Of a DNA stretch of 53,233 nt, positions 1 through 8,298 are shown piece after piece. How positions within the stretch are numbered: the stretch's first letter is position 1; each line of letters starts with the position of its first letter. The position numbers and the translations under genes are program-made. The stretch is from Sulfurimonas sp. (lineage in GTDB: Bacteria > Campylobacterota > Campylobacteria > Campylobacterales > Sulfurimonadaceae). The notes beneath the pieces are model-generated. The model was not told the DNA's origin. It was given only the letters and a program-made list of their open reading frames with translations, and made no database searches. The stretch spans positions 1 to 53,233 of the forward strand of contig JALSUU010000260.1 in NCBI GenBank assembly GCA_027071075.1. The letters are read 5' to 3'.

Positions 1-962
1 ATATTATCATGAACCTCTTTATGCGGTGCAGCCATTTTAGAGTAACTTGGACACTTCCCAAATTTCTCTTTTCCAATACCTTCACTATACCATTTACCAA
101 GTCGACATTCACTCTCTGTTGCAAAATGATCTTTTGCCTCCCCTGTAAACACTGTTTTGTATCCACCCGCTTTAAAAAGAAGGTGATCTAACTTGCTTAG
201 TACCATAAATACAGAATATGTAATATCTTTGTTCTCCATAGAGATGACCTCTGCATTTTGGGAAAGAAGATTCATTTTTTCTTGAAAGACAAGCATCTGT
301 TCATTTGAATGGTTTGAGAGCTTTTCCATAGATTGCGAATGTTCATGTACTTCTTGCGTATTTTGCTTGAGCGAAGAGACAGAAATCTCTACTTCACTTG
401 TAGCCTTTTGTGTACGCTCTGCTAGTTTACGAACCTCATCTGCTACAACAGCAAAACCACGACCATGCTCCCCTGCTCTCGCTGCTTCAATAGCAGCATT
501 GAGTGCTAACAGATTTGTTTGATCAGAAATATCTTTAATGAGAGTAATCACATTTGTAATACTATCAACATTTGTATTAAGTATATTTACTTGCTCGTAA
601 GTGTTTGTAATATGATTTAGTAAAGACTCCATAGTAGCAGAGAGTATTTCTATCTCGTTATTACAAGCTTGGACATGCTCATTGTTTTCAGAGTTTCGTA
701 CATCTACACCATCCAATGCCTCTAAATTCACTTCTAAATCAGACTGAATAATATGCATATCTCTATCACATCCTGCTGTTAAACCTTGTGTCAATGACTT
801 AATGAGCTTATTCATCACTTCATTTGATGTAGCATATCTCGCTTCTTTTTGGAGTGTTTCATTTTCATTCTTCAATGCTTCTACTTCTGCTTGTAGTTCT
901 GAAATTTCATTTTTTTGTAATTCTATCTCTTTTTGCAACTTTTTATCATTTGAAAAGAACAT
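1..962 (-). CDS. Soluble methyl-accepting chemotaxis protein with C-terminal CZB domain, cut by window edge
   Basis: About 320 codons are visible; the 3' end lies outside the window. There is no membrane segment, so this is a cytoplasmic chemoreceptor. An N-terminal coiled coil (about residues 5-40) is followed by the receptor signalling hairpin, whose conserved tip [20 protein letters not shown] lies near 147-166. The C-terminus is a CZB (chemoreceptor zinc-binding) domain with candidate zinc ligands His260, Cys286 in CRLGKWY, His314 and His318. CZB receptors are known to respond to zinc or hypochlorous acid in other bacteria; here that is inference. The start is ATG at 960-962, with an AAAGG ribosome site just before it. 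It lies 74 bp after midA on the same strand and probably has its own promoter. Confidence 0.9.
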   Translation of the reverse strand, partial: MFFSNDKKLQKEIELQKNEISELQAEVEALKNENETLQKEARYATSNEVMNKLIKSLTQGLTAGCDRDMHIIQSDLEVNLEALDGVDVRNSENNEHVQACNNEIEILSATMESLLNHITNTYEQVNILNTNVDSITNVITLIKDISDQTNLLALNAAIEAARAGEHGRGFAVVADEVRKLAERTQKATSEVEISVSSLKQNTQEVHEHSQSMEKLSNHSNEQMLVFQEKMNLLSQNAEVISMENKDITYSVFMVLSKLDHLLFKAGGYKTVFTGEAKDHFATESECRLGKWYSEGIGKEKFGKCPSYSKMAAPHKEVHDN

Positions 963-1036
963 TTAAAACCTTTTTGATATTTTACTTAGATACTATTCCA
1001 ACTTTTATTAATTAAAACTGAAACGAAAAAATTCTA

Positions 1037-2053
1037 TTACTTTTCAGAGACATTTTTTCTAAACTTTATCATTTTAAAGCGTTCCCCTAAAAAATCTGGC
1101 AAGATAAGGGTTTTTACCTTTTCAAGTTCTTGCTTATAAATTTTTTCATCTACCTTCTCTTTAAGCATCTCAAGCAGTTCTAAAATACCTGCATCGATAA
1201 GTGTTACCATCTGTGTTTTACACTCAATAAACTCTACTCCAGCCTCTGCATAGGCATTTTTGACATGAGAAAAATTTACATCATAGGTAATATCCGACTT
1301 AGAAAACAACTCTTCCCTTGGAATAAAATCTTCATTATCTTCAGGAATAAAAAATGGCAGTACCTTATGTTTTGTATAGACTCTCAGTGAAAAATCAGGG
1401 CGTGCTTGCATATCTCCATAGTCAAAACTCATAAACTCAAACTTCTCACAGGAATCAGCCATCTCTTGAGCAAACGCTTCATAGCCTATAGCTATCTCAC
1501 CTCTATCTTTGAAGTACTTTGTAGCCTTTTCTTCTACCCATGCATCATCACTGTCAAACGCAACATTGTGTCTAGTAACACTTGCTGTTTTACCTTTAAA
1601 GTACAACTCACAAGGAAAGGCATCAAAAATCTCATTTGCTATAAAAAAGGCATTTTTACACTTGAGTTCACTTAAAGATTTATAGTGTGTTAGGGGAACT
1701 ACATCTCCAAAACTCTCACTAAAGTACTCTCTTTGTTGTCTCTGAAGGTCATCAAATCGCTCGATGATTACAAAGTCAAAACTACTTAAGAGTTCCGGTC
1801 GGAGCGTGTAGAGAAACTCACATACATCTGCTAAAAAGTACCCATGATGCGCACCAATCTCACAAATAGTTGCATCAGGTGCTAAAAAGCCCTCATCCAC
1901 TAAAGAGATGATATGCTTTGCGATAGTCCCACCAAAGAACTTACTCGTGCTAACAGCCGTGTAAAAATCTCCACTTTTTCCTATGTTTTTATAAGTAGCA
2001 TAGTAACCATCTTCACCATACAACCACTTACCCATATACTCACTAAACTTCAT
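1037..2053 (-). CDS. MidA/NDUFAF7-like SAM-dependent methyltransferase (COG1565)
   Basis: A 338-residue protein of the family that includes mitochondrial NDUFAF7/MidA, an arginine methyltransferase for respiratory complex I assembly; the bacterial role is little known. The SAM-binding loop ICEIGAHHGYF is near residues 63-73 and FFIANEIFDAFP follows later, both typical of the family. I chose ATG at 2051-2053 because GGAGAG precedes it at good spacing; an in-frame GTG at 2063-2065 would place the start inside the end of the tolC-like gene. Its start codon is one base after that gene's stop, so the two are probably translationally coupled. It is the last gene of the minus-strand operon beginning near 7013. 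Confidence 0.8.
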   Translation of the reverse strand: MKFSEYMGKWLYGEDGYYATYKNIGKSGDFYTAVSTSKFFGGTIAKHIISLVDEGFLAPDATICEIGAHHGYFLADVCEFLYTLRPELLSSFDFVIIERFDDLQRQQREYFSESFGDVVPLTHYKSLSELKCKNAFFIANEIFDAFPCELYFKGKTASVTRHNVAFDSDDAWVEEKATKYFKDRGEIAIGYEAFAQEMADSCEKFEFMSFDYGDMQARPDFSLRVYTKHKVLPFFIPEDNEDFIPREELFSKSDITYDVNFSHVKNAYAEAGVEFIECKTQMVTLIDAGILELLEMLKEKVDEKIYKQELEKVKTLILPDFLGERFKMIKFRKNVSEK

Positions 2054-2054
2054 T

Positions 2055-3281
2055 TTACTCTCCACTGTTTACATACATCTCATAGAGATTTAAAAGCTCT
2101 AGCTGTTTATCTATGGCATAGACTTTCGTATCAAGATTTTGGATTGCTAAAGAGTTCTCTAAAGTATCTAAATCATACTGCGTTTTATACCCAGCCTTAA
2201 AAAGCTTTTGTGTATCATCACGCAGTCTTGTATATATATCTATATTTTCATTACTCAAAGCTATCTTTTTATCGTAATTTTTAATATTGTGCATCACCTG
2301 TTCAAAAAGTGCTACAAGTTCTCTCTTCTTATCTTCAGAGATAACTTGTGACTTTAAAAAATCAACCCTAGAGGACTCTATATCTCGAAAAACATTTATA
2401 TCTAAAGGCATAGATACTTTTGCACCATAGTTATAAAAATGGTACTCATTACTAAAAATCCGAAAATTAGGGTCAAACTGTTGATCTGCTTTTGTCCAAC
2501 TATATCCAGCCGTAAGACTCACACGGGGAAGATACTTCGACCTTGTAACATCTGTATAGTATCGACTTTTCTCTATCTCTGCTTCTTTTTGTTTAAGAAC
2601 AATATTATGCTTTATAAACTCCTCACTATTTATAAGCTCTAAGTGAGGAATTTTAGCTGTTTTATAATCCAAATCACTTAGAGTATGAAACTGTGTTATC
2701 AACTTCTCTTTTGTCGTTTGAATATTGTACAAGGCTTCTATCACTATATTTCTTTGAATAATAGCATTATCTAAAAAGCCTGAATCTAATTGACCATTTA
2801 AGTACTGCTCTTTTTTTTGTGCTAAGTTTATCTCAGCATTTTTTATCTGTAGCTCTTGTGCCTCTTCTTTGAGTATAGTCTGCTTAATCTGCATCAAGAG
2901 ACTAATAGTCTCTTTTATCATCTTTCTTTTAGCCACATCAATACTATAATCAGAGTAGCGTTTACTCGCGTTTGCAAACTTGATGCCATAGTAAATACCC
3001 CCACTTTGAAAAATAGGCTGATCCATTCTAATAGCTGCACTTTGATTCGTTAGTTCATCGTTAAATGGCTTGTTTCTTGAGTAAGTATAGCCAAGTTGCA
3101 GTGGAGCTATCCATGCATCATGAAGCTTAGAACTCTCCGCTTCATTCTTCTCATAGTCATACCCAAACTGCTCTTTTTTCAAGTCTGATATATAACTATC
3201 TAAAGTAGCATTGTTCTCATTTGCAAAGGAAAGAGTACTAAAGGTGAGACATAGCAGTGCTGAGAGCTTTAAAACCTTCAT
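2055..3281 (-). CDS. TolC-family outer-membrane efflux channel
   Basis: About 408 residues with a signal peptide (about 1-20, ending near SFA-NE). Long alpha-helical stretches alternate with YTYSR and GYSWTKA-like segments, the pattern of TolC/OEP channels. Members form trimeric outer-membrane tunnels for export systems. The gene starts inside argD: ATG at 3279-3281 is preceded by GAGGAA, so argD and this gene overlap by 44 bp; the TTG one codon upstream is less likely. Together with the HlyD-like gene at 6207-7013 it could form two parts of an export machine, but no inner-membrane pump is encoded in the operon. Substrate unknown. Confidence 0.85.
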   Translation of the reverse strand: MKVLKLSALLCLTFSTLSFANENNATLDSYISDLKKEQFGYDYEKNEAESSKLHDAWIAPLQLGYTYSRNKPFNDELTNQSAAIRMDQPIFQSGGIYYGIKFANASKRYSDYSIDVAKRKMIKETISLLMQIKQTILKEEAQELQIKNAEINLAQKKEQYLNGQLDSGFLDNAIIQRNIVIEALYNIQTTKEKLITQFHTLSDLDYKTAKIPHLELINSEEFIKHNIVLKQKEAEIEKSRYYTDVTRSKYLPRVSLTAGYSWTKADQQFDPNFRIFSNEYHFYNYGAKVSMPLDINVFRDIESSRVDFLKSQVISEDKKRELVALFEQVMHNIKNYDKKIALSNENIDIYTRLRDDTQKLFKAGYKTQYDLDTLENSLAIQNLDTKVYAIDKQLELLNLYEMYVNSGE

Positions 3282-4419
3282 CAATTTCCTCTTTTGTAAT
3301 CGTTAATGGTGGTAAAAATCTAAGTGTATTTCTTCCCGCTTTAAGAACCATAACACCACTCTCTTTTGCACTTGTCATAATAGCCGAAAGTGTTTGGGCA
3401 TCTTTAACTCGCAGACCACACATCATACCAATACCCACTTTTTGCGTAAAAAACTCTTTATATTGGGCATAAAAACTATCTAGTGCCTTATTAAACAACA
3501 AAGAGGTAATCTCTAAGTCACCACTCTTTTTGAGCTCATCTAAGATAGAAACAACCTCACAAACAGCCGCTGAACTTAAATAGTTTCCTCCAAAAGTAGA
3601 ACCATGATCTCCAGCAGAGAGAACATTTTTTAACGAGGTCATCACTATTCCTACTGGAACACCACCACCTACACCTTTGGCAAGGGTAATTATCTCAGGT
3701 TCTATCTCATACACCTGTGATGCAGTGAACTCACCCGTTCTATAAGCCCCCGTTTGTACTTCATCTATTATAAGTGGTATCTCTTTTTCTTTAAGAAGTT
3801 TGGCTAAAGTTTGTACCTTCTCTTTATCTTGAGGTTCAACCCCACCTTCTCCTTGAATAAGCTCTATCATTACAGCCGCAGTATGATCATCTAAAAGTGC
3901 TTCTATAGACTCTATATTATCAGCATAGACAAAACCATCAGGAAAAGGACCAAAGTAGTTATGCATAGACTCTTGACCAGTTGCTTTTACAGTAGTAATA
4001 GTTCTTCCATGAAAAGAGTGTTGCAGAGTGATAATCTTGTATCTTTTTATCTCTCCATCTCTCTCACCATGTTTTCTTGCGATTTTAATAGCACCCTCAT
4101 TCGCTTCAGCACCACTGTTTCCAAAGAAACATTGCATATCATATCCACTTGCTTCTACTACCTTTTGAGCAGCTTTTGCTTGAGGTGCGATATGATACAG
4201 ATTTGAGATATGTGTGATGTTTGCAAGTTGCGTACAGATTGCATCATTTACTCTCTTGTTAGCATGTCCCACACTCACAACACCTATACCTGATGTAAAA
4301 TCAATATATTTTTTTCCATCCACATCTGTTAAAGTAGCATTCTCTCCACTTACAAACTCAACATCTCCACGCCCATAAGTAGGCAGTACATATTTTTTAT
4401 CTAACTCTTTTGTATTCAT
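3238..4419 (-). CDS. argD: Acetylornithine aminotransferase (class III aminotransferase)
   Basis: A 393-residue PLP enzyme that would make N-acetylornithine from N-acetylglutamate semialdehyde in arginine synthesis, and may also act on succinyl-diaminopimelate. Visible hallmarks are FGNSGAEANE (about 99-108), which binds the PLP phosphate, SFHGRT (135-140), the IIDEVQTG segment with Asp219, and the PLP lysine Lys248 in TLAKGVGGG. Length and motifs fit ArgD of this phylum. GAGG precedes the ATG. It lies 13 bp after the molybdopterin oxidoreductase gene and overlaps the tolC-like gene. No other arginine gene is adjacent, so its place in this operon is unexplained. Confidence 0.9.
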   Translation of the reverse strand: MNTKELDKKYVLPTYGRGDVEFVSGENATLTDVDGKKYIDFTSGIGVVSVGHANKRVNDAICTQLANITHISNLYHIAPQAKAAQKVVEASGYDMQCFFGNSGAEANEGAIKIARKHGERDGEIKRYKIITLQHSFHGRTITTVKATGQESMHNYFGPFPDGFVYADNIESIEALLDDHTAAVMIELIQGEGGVEPQDKEKVQTLAKLLKEKEIPLIIDEVQTGAYRTGEFTASQVYEIEPEIITLAKGVGGGVPVGIVMTSLKNVLSAGDHGSTFGGNYLSSAAVCEVVSILDELKKSGDLEITSLLFNKALDSFYAQYKEFFTQKVGIGMMCGLRVKDAQTLSAIMTSAKESGVMVLKAGRNTLRFLPPLTITKEEIDEGFKALSTAMSHL

Positions 4420-4432
4420 TGTTTTTCCTCGT

Positions 4433-6214
4433 TTATATTTTTTCTATTGTTACTTTTTCTTCTTGATAGACTGCATTTTTTCCCTCATACGAGTGAACAC
4501 TTGATGTCAGGTTATTTACACCTGCTGTTCCACTATAGATAAGCACCGTATCTTGCCTTAATGCATCACTTACAAGCACCTCAAGTTCAACACTTCCTAC
4601 ACTCGAAGTTATCCGTATCCTATCTCCTGTAACATAGCCAAGCTCACTAGAAAGATAAACAGACTTTTCTCTTTGAAATTGAGAGTTTAAACTCTTTGGA
4701 CTTTTTGGAGTTATCAAGTAAAGTTCACTGCTTACTTTTCTCTTTTTATGTCTGTTTTTTGTTAATATGATTTTATTTGCCGAGCGATCTATCTCTGTCT
4801 CTTCTAAAAATAGAAATTCATTATCATCTCTGTCAAAACCATCTCTATAGGGTATATTTTCACGACCCTTCACACAAAAAGTTCCATCATCTAAAACTTC
4901 TGCAAAACTTTTAAAGTGCTCAAGGTACTCTTCTTCAGGTTTTATCTCTATATCATACGCTTTACAAAGATAAGCACTTAAATCATACTCACTTATTCCA
5001 ATATCACTCTCTTGAAGTTGTGGCATCTCTAGGAAGGCATGGTGTCCATACGAGGTACGAATATCACTCTTTTGCAAAAATGTTTTTGCTGGAATTACTA
5101 AATCCGCCATGGCACTTGTTTCATTCTCATAGAGACCAAAATAGACTACATTCTCTGTTTGTGAGAGTGATTGTTTTACTCTTTGTGAGTTTGGCATTTG
5201 TGAGAGAGGATTTGCTCCTTGAATAAAGACCGTTTTAAAGGCATCAAACTCGGTATCAACTTTAGAGACTCGTGCAGATTTTGTCTTAAAAGGCGACACT
5301 ATCCCCTCTTTAGAGTTTCCAAGATAAGCAACACCAGACCCCTCTTTTCCAAAGAGACCCAAATGCACAGCAATAGCATCAATACTACGCATAATATCAG
5401 CACCATCTCTATACTTTTGAATACCTACACCACAAACTATCGCTACTTTTTTATCAACTATCATCTCAAGTATAGTTCCAACCTGCCCTAAACTCACGCC
5501 AATATTTTCAAGCATAGACTTGATGCGTACAGTTTGCGTTAGCTCATAGTACTCCTCGGATTCACTCGCATACTCTTGTAAATAATCATCATCACAATAG
5601 TTATTTATATGCAAAAAACGCACGATTAACAGAGCTAAATACATATCAGTATGTGGCTTTATCTGTATAAAAAGATCCGCCATTTTTGCTACTTGTGTCT
5701 CAACAGGATCTATAACTATAAGTTTTTTACCCTTTAAGAGTGGTAAAAGATGGCTTGAAGTTGTATGCGGATTTCGCCCCCAAATGATAACTACTTCGCT
5801 CTTAGCTATCTCAGACATTGGCATATTTTTATTGCTTCCACGCCCTTCAACTATTCCCGCTTCACCCGCACCATCGCAAAGGCTTCCATCTGTCAGTTTT
5901 GCACCCATTTGTGCAAAAAAATGATCTGTTACCTCTTGCATCAAAGCAAAGTTTCCACTTCCTCTATAATGTAACAGTTCACTTTTATAGTTTGCATCAA
6001 TCATCTCTTTGAGTTTAGTAAGAGCTGCATCCAGAGTAATCTCTTCACCCCTGTATCTTGGTGTAGTTATTCTACTCTGTTGTTCATAATGATTGAGATG
6101 TGGACATAAAAAACCTTGAGTATGCCCTCCATTTGTTCCTTTTAAAACCCCATCTTTATACGCAACGGAGCAGGCATCAAAACAGTCAAGTGGACATGCT
6201 GTAATCTTATTCAT
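4433..6214 (-). CDS. Molybdopterin-guanine dinucleotide oxidoreductase (DMSO reductase superfamily)
   Basis: A 593-residue catalytic subunit. An N-terminal 4Fe-4S motif, CPLDCFDAC (Cys7, Cys11, Cys15), with a later Cys near 37 in GFLCPH, marks the family. SLCDGAGEAGIVEGRG and the following VVIIWGRNPHTTSSHLLP are typical of the MGD-binding region; the Cys in SLCDG is a candidate molybdenum ligand (inference). A short C-terminal beta-barrel domain (GYVTGDRIRITSSVGSVEL) is molydopterin dinucleotide-binding-like. There is no twin-arginine signal, so it should be cytoplasmic. No partner iron-sulfur or membrane subunit is adjacent. The start overlaps the end of the HlyD-like gene by 8 bp. Substrate cannot be predicted; it is a loose formate dehydrogenase relative. 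Confidence 0.8.
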   Translation of the reverse strand: MNKITACPLDCFDACSVAYKDGVLKGTNGGHTQGFLCPHLNHYEQQSRITTPRYRGEEITLDAALTKLKEMIDANYKSELLHYRGSGNFALMQEVTDHFFAQMGAKLTDGSLCDGAGEAGIVEGRGSNKNMPMSEIAKSEVVIIWGRNPHTTSSHLLPLLKGKKLIVIDPVETQVAKMADLFIQIKPHTDMYLALLIVRFLHINNYCDDDYLQEYASESEEYYELTQTVRIKSMLENIGVSLGQVGTILEMIVDKKVAIVCGVGIQKYRDGADIMRSIDAIAVHLGLFGKEGSGVAYLGNSKEGIVSPFKTKSARVSKVDTEFDAFKTVFIQGANPLSQMPNSQRVKQSLSQTENVVYFGLYENETSAMADLVIPAKTFLQKSDIRTSYGHHAFLEMPQLQESDIGISEYDLSAYLCKAYDIEIKPEEEYLEHFKSFAEVLDDGTFCVKGRENIPYRDGFDRDDNEFLFLEETEIDRSANKIILTKNRHKKRKVSSELYLITPKSPKSLNSQFQREKSVYLSSELGYVTGDRIRITSSVGSVELEVLVSDALRQDTVLIYSGTAGVNNLTSSVHSYEGKNAVYQEEKVTIEKI

Positions 6215-7013
6215 CTCTGAGTTCCACTTTTACAAGTTTAGAAAAGAGTTTTGGTGCTTTTATAATAATCTGCGCCTTATATTTTGAAATATTTTTACTA
6301 TCTGCAATATTTAAAACTCTATCTAATTTATAATTACTCTTTTTGCCATCAATATAAACAGATAAATTATCTCTGTTTTTTAAATCATTTTCATCAAGAT
6401 ATATCGTTAAGATAGCTTTACTTGTATCTACAACTGTGGCTAAAGGCGTTGCCTTATTTACAACCTGTCCTACTTTCACATCTAAAGAGTAGAGAGTAAA
6501 TCCCTCAGCTTGGAGTACTTTATCACTGAGATTTCTCGTAAGTTGTGCTTTTCTAAATGATAAGTCAGTCATCTGATTATGAAGTGTATCAATCTCTTTT
6601 TGTGTCGCTAAAGATGTATTTTCACTTGCTACTAGGTCATAAAATTCTCTATCCTTTTCAACACTCGACTTTATTTTCATCTCTTTGACTCTCTCATAAT
6701 TCGCTCGTTTTTTTTCTAAAGAGTCTTTGAGATTTGTTAAAATTTTCTCATTTGTATCAAGAATATCTTGCATATATCTAAGTTTTGAATTTATCGCTTT
6801 AAGTTCCTCTTTATCAAGCGTAGCATCGATGATAATAAAAGCATCCTTTGAGAGTTTTCTTCCAAGCATATCTTCATTTACACTCAAAATTATTCCACTC
6901 ACATCTGAACTTATTTTTCTCACCTCGAAAGGTTCCACTCTTGAGTAGTACTCACTGGCATTTAAACTCAATAGAGAAATAAAGAACAGTATAATAATTT
7001 TAAATAAGTTCAT
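6207..7013 (-). CDS. HlyD-family periplasmic adaptor (membrane fusion) protein
   Basis: A 268-residue exported protein: hydrophobic N-terminus (about 5-19), then EPFEVRKISSDVSGIILSV, the first half of a lipoyl-like domain, a coiled-coil hairpin (about 75-165), the second lipoyl half (FTLYSLDVKVGQVV) and a beta-barrel. This order is that of membrane fusion proteins linking an inner-membrane pump to TolC. It is shorter than typical MFPs. AAAGGAAAG precedes the start. It is first in the operon that also holds the TolC-like channel at 2055-3281, but the pump is missing here and may be encoded elsewhere. Confidence 0.75.
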   Translation of the reverse strand: MNLFKIIILFFISLLSLNASEYYSRVEPFEVRKISSDVSGIILSVNEDMLGRKLSKDAFIIIDATLDKEELKAINSKLRYMQDILDTNEKILTNLKDSLEKKRANYERVKEMKIKSSVEKDREFYDLVASENTSLATQKEIDTLHNQMTDLSFRKAQLTRNLSDKVLQAEGFTLYSLDVKVGQVVNKATPLATVVDTSKAILTIYLDENDLKNRDNLSVYIDGKKSNYKLDRVLNIADSKNISKYKAQIIIKAPKLFSKLVKVELRDE

Positions 7014-7033
7014 ATTTTCATCTTTCCTTTTAT

Positions 7034-7039
7034 ATTATA
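7034..7039 (-). promoter_or_regulatory. Candidate -10 box for the HlyD-like operon
   Basis: Read on the minus strand the bases are TATAAT, 20-25 bp before the start codon of the HlyD-like gene. The predicted start of transcription would fall very near the ribosome site, so an upstream TATATA-rich stretch at about 7045-7055 is an alternative. The divergent cheV gene shares this 129-bp spacer. Confidence 0.35.
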
Positions 7040-7108
7040 GTCTAACACTTATATACCTATTTTATCATTTCATTATTAATATTCAAGCAAATTTCATTTG
7101 ATTTTCGC

Positions 7109-7114
7109 TATTAT
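7109..7114 (+). promoter_or_regulatory. Candidate -10 box for cheV
   Basis: TATTAT is preceded by the T-rich ATTTTCGC, resembling the epsilonproteobacterial pattern of a T-rich element before the -10. It lies 29 bp upstream of the cheV start, leaving room for the AAAGGG ribosome site at 7131-7136. A second box, TATACT at 7122-7127, would place the transcript start at that site and is less likely. Confidence 0.4.
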
Positions 7115-7142
7115 GACAAAATATACTATAAAAGGGTAATGA

Positions 7143-8081
7143 ATGTCTGTTTTAGATAATGTAGATGCGGCAACAAACCTCGCAAAAAACAATGAACTCC
7201 AACTTTTGGTTTTTAGAATCAGTGATAAAGAGGACTCTGCATACTATGCAATTAATGTCTTTAAAACAAGAGAAGTTGTTGAATCAAAAAACCACTTTTT
7301 AACGCAAATACCTTCTGCTCATCCACTGCTTGAAGGAACTATTATGCTCCGTGGTCTACAAATTCCACTCCTTAATCTTCCCTCTTGGTTAGGTACGACC
7401 TTAACAAAAGAGGAGATACAAAAATCAAATATCTTAATCTGTGATTTTAATGGTATCATTATTGGTCTAAGAATAATGTCAGCATTCCGTGTTATAAAGA
7501 AAAACTGGAATGAAATGCATGCACCTGATAGTTATAGACTTAAAGAAGATGGTGTAGTTATGAATGATACACGCCTTGAAGATGGTAGCCTTTGTTTAAT
7601 CCTAGATTATGAGAAACTTTTAGCAGATGTAATTCCTCAAGCAATGGTCGATGTTACAACTGCTAAGCATGATTTAGATGGATTAGTAATTCCAGATAAG
7701 TTAAAACGAGGTACAGTTTTAATAGCAGAAGATAGTAAAACTGCACAAAGACACCTTATCCAAATTTTCAACAATGCAAATCTTGATATGAAACTCTTTG
7801 ATAATGGTAAAAAACTTGTTGACTACATAGATGCACTCCAAGAAAAAGCAAGTGAAATTCCTGCAATTATTACAGATATTGAGATGCCAGAGATGTCTGG
7901 ATTTACCGTTATAAAAACCCTCAAAGCCAATCCAATGACAAAAAATATTCCTATCATTGTAAACTCTTCTATGACTGGTGATAACAACAAGCGTGAAGCA
8001 GAAGTTTTAGGAGCAAATGGTTTCATAGATAAAACAAAAAGCCATAATGTTATTCCTCTTATTGTTTCAGTAATGAAATAG
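7143..8081 (+). CDS. cheV: Chemotaxis adaptor CheV (CheW domain plus receiver)
   Basis: A 312-residue cytoplasmic coupling protein that links chemoreceptors to CheA and can be phosphorylated for adaptation. The N-terminal CheW domain (about 15-170) contains YYAINVFKTREVVE and TIMLRGLQIPLLNLP. The C-terminal receiver (about 190-312) has the acidic pair in IAEDS, phospho-acceptor Asp245 in TDIEMPEMSG, the NSSMTG switch residue and the conserved lysine in FIDKTK. All receiver residues needed for phosphorylation are present. AAAGGG precedes the ATG. It is monocistronic, with a strong hairpin terminator after it. It is near the CZB receptor gene but not in one operon with it. Confidence 0.95.
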   Translation: MSVLDNVDAATNLAKNNELQLLVFRISDKEDSAYYAINVFKTREVVESKNHFLTQIPSAHPLLEGTIMLRGLQIPLLNLPSWLGTTLTKEEIQKSNILICDFNGIIIGLRIMSAFRVIKKNWNEMHAPDSYRLKEDGVVMNDTRLEDGSLCLILDYEKLLADVIPQAMVDVTTAKHDLDGLVIPDKLKRGTVLIAEDSKTAQRHLIQIFNNANLDMKLFDNGKKLVDYIDALQEKASEIPAIITDIEMPEMSGFTVIKTLKANPMTKNIPIIVNSSMTGDNNKREAEVLGANGFIDKTKSHNVIPLIVSVMK

Positions 8082-8107
8082 ATTTTATAACTTAAAAACA
8101 CTTCAAA

Positions 8108-8132
8108 ATATAGGAACTTTCAGTTCCTATAT
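8108..8132 (+). terminator. Hairpin terminator after cheV
   Basis: An 11-bp perfect stem (ATATAGGAACT paired with AGTTCCTATAT) with a TTC loop, followed by ATTTCTTTTTC. It starts 26 bp after the cheV stop and has a T-rich tail on the plus strand. Confidence 0.8.
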
Positions 8133-8192
8133 ATTTCTTTTTCCCATCTCTCATTCTTTTTCAATAAATAATTTAACACTGCTATAGAAGTA

Positions 8193-8296
8193 TAAAGTTT
8201 AAAGAGTGGTGTAGATTCAAGAAGCATAGTGAGGAAGCACACTAATGTGTGTGACGAGCGTAGCGACGCAGAAGATGCGTCGCTATTTAAACTTTA
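8193..8296. repeat. Nested inverted-repeat element at the 3' side of the oad operon
   Basis: A perfect 11-bp outer inverted repeat (TAAAGTTTAAA at 8193-8203 and its complement at 8286-8296) encloses two hairpins. One is GCACAC-TAAT-GTGTGT near 8237-8252. The other is a 9-bp GC-rich stem, AGCGACGCA with complement, loop GAAGA, at 8262-8284. The right outer arm ends 3 bp before the oadB stop. The GC-rich hairpin could stop transcription of the oad operon, although it has no T tract. The nested layout resembles a three-way junction, so a structured RNA or a repetitive extragenic element are both possible. Confidence 0.55.
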
Positions 8297-8298
8297 GA

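Noticed and set aside
9-191. Plus-strand open frame of 60 codons
   Set aside because: It lies opposite the chemoreceptor gene, whose frame is clear from the CZB motifs; it has no ribosome site.
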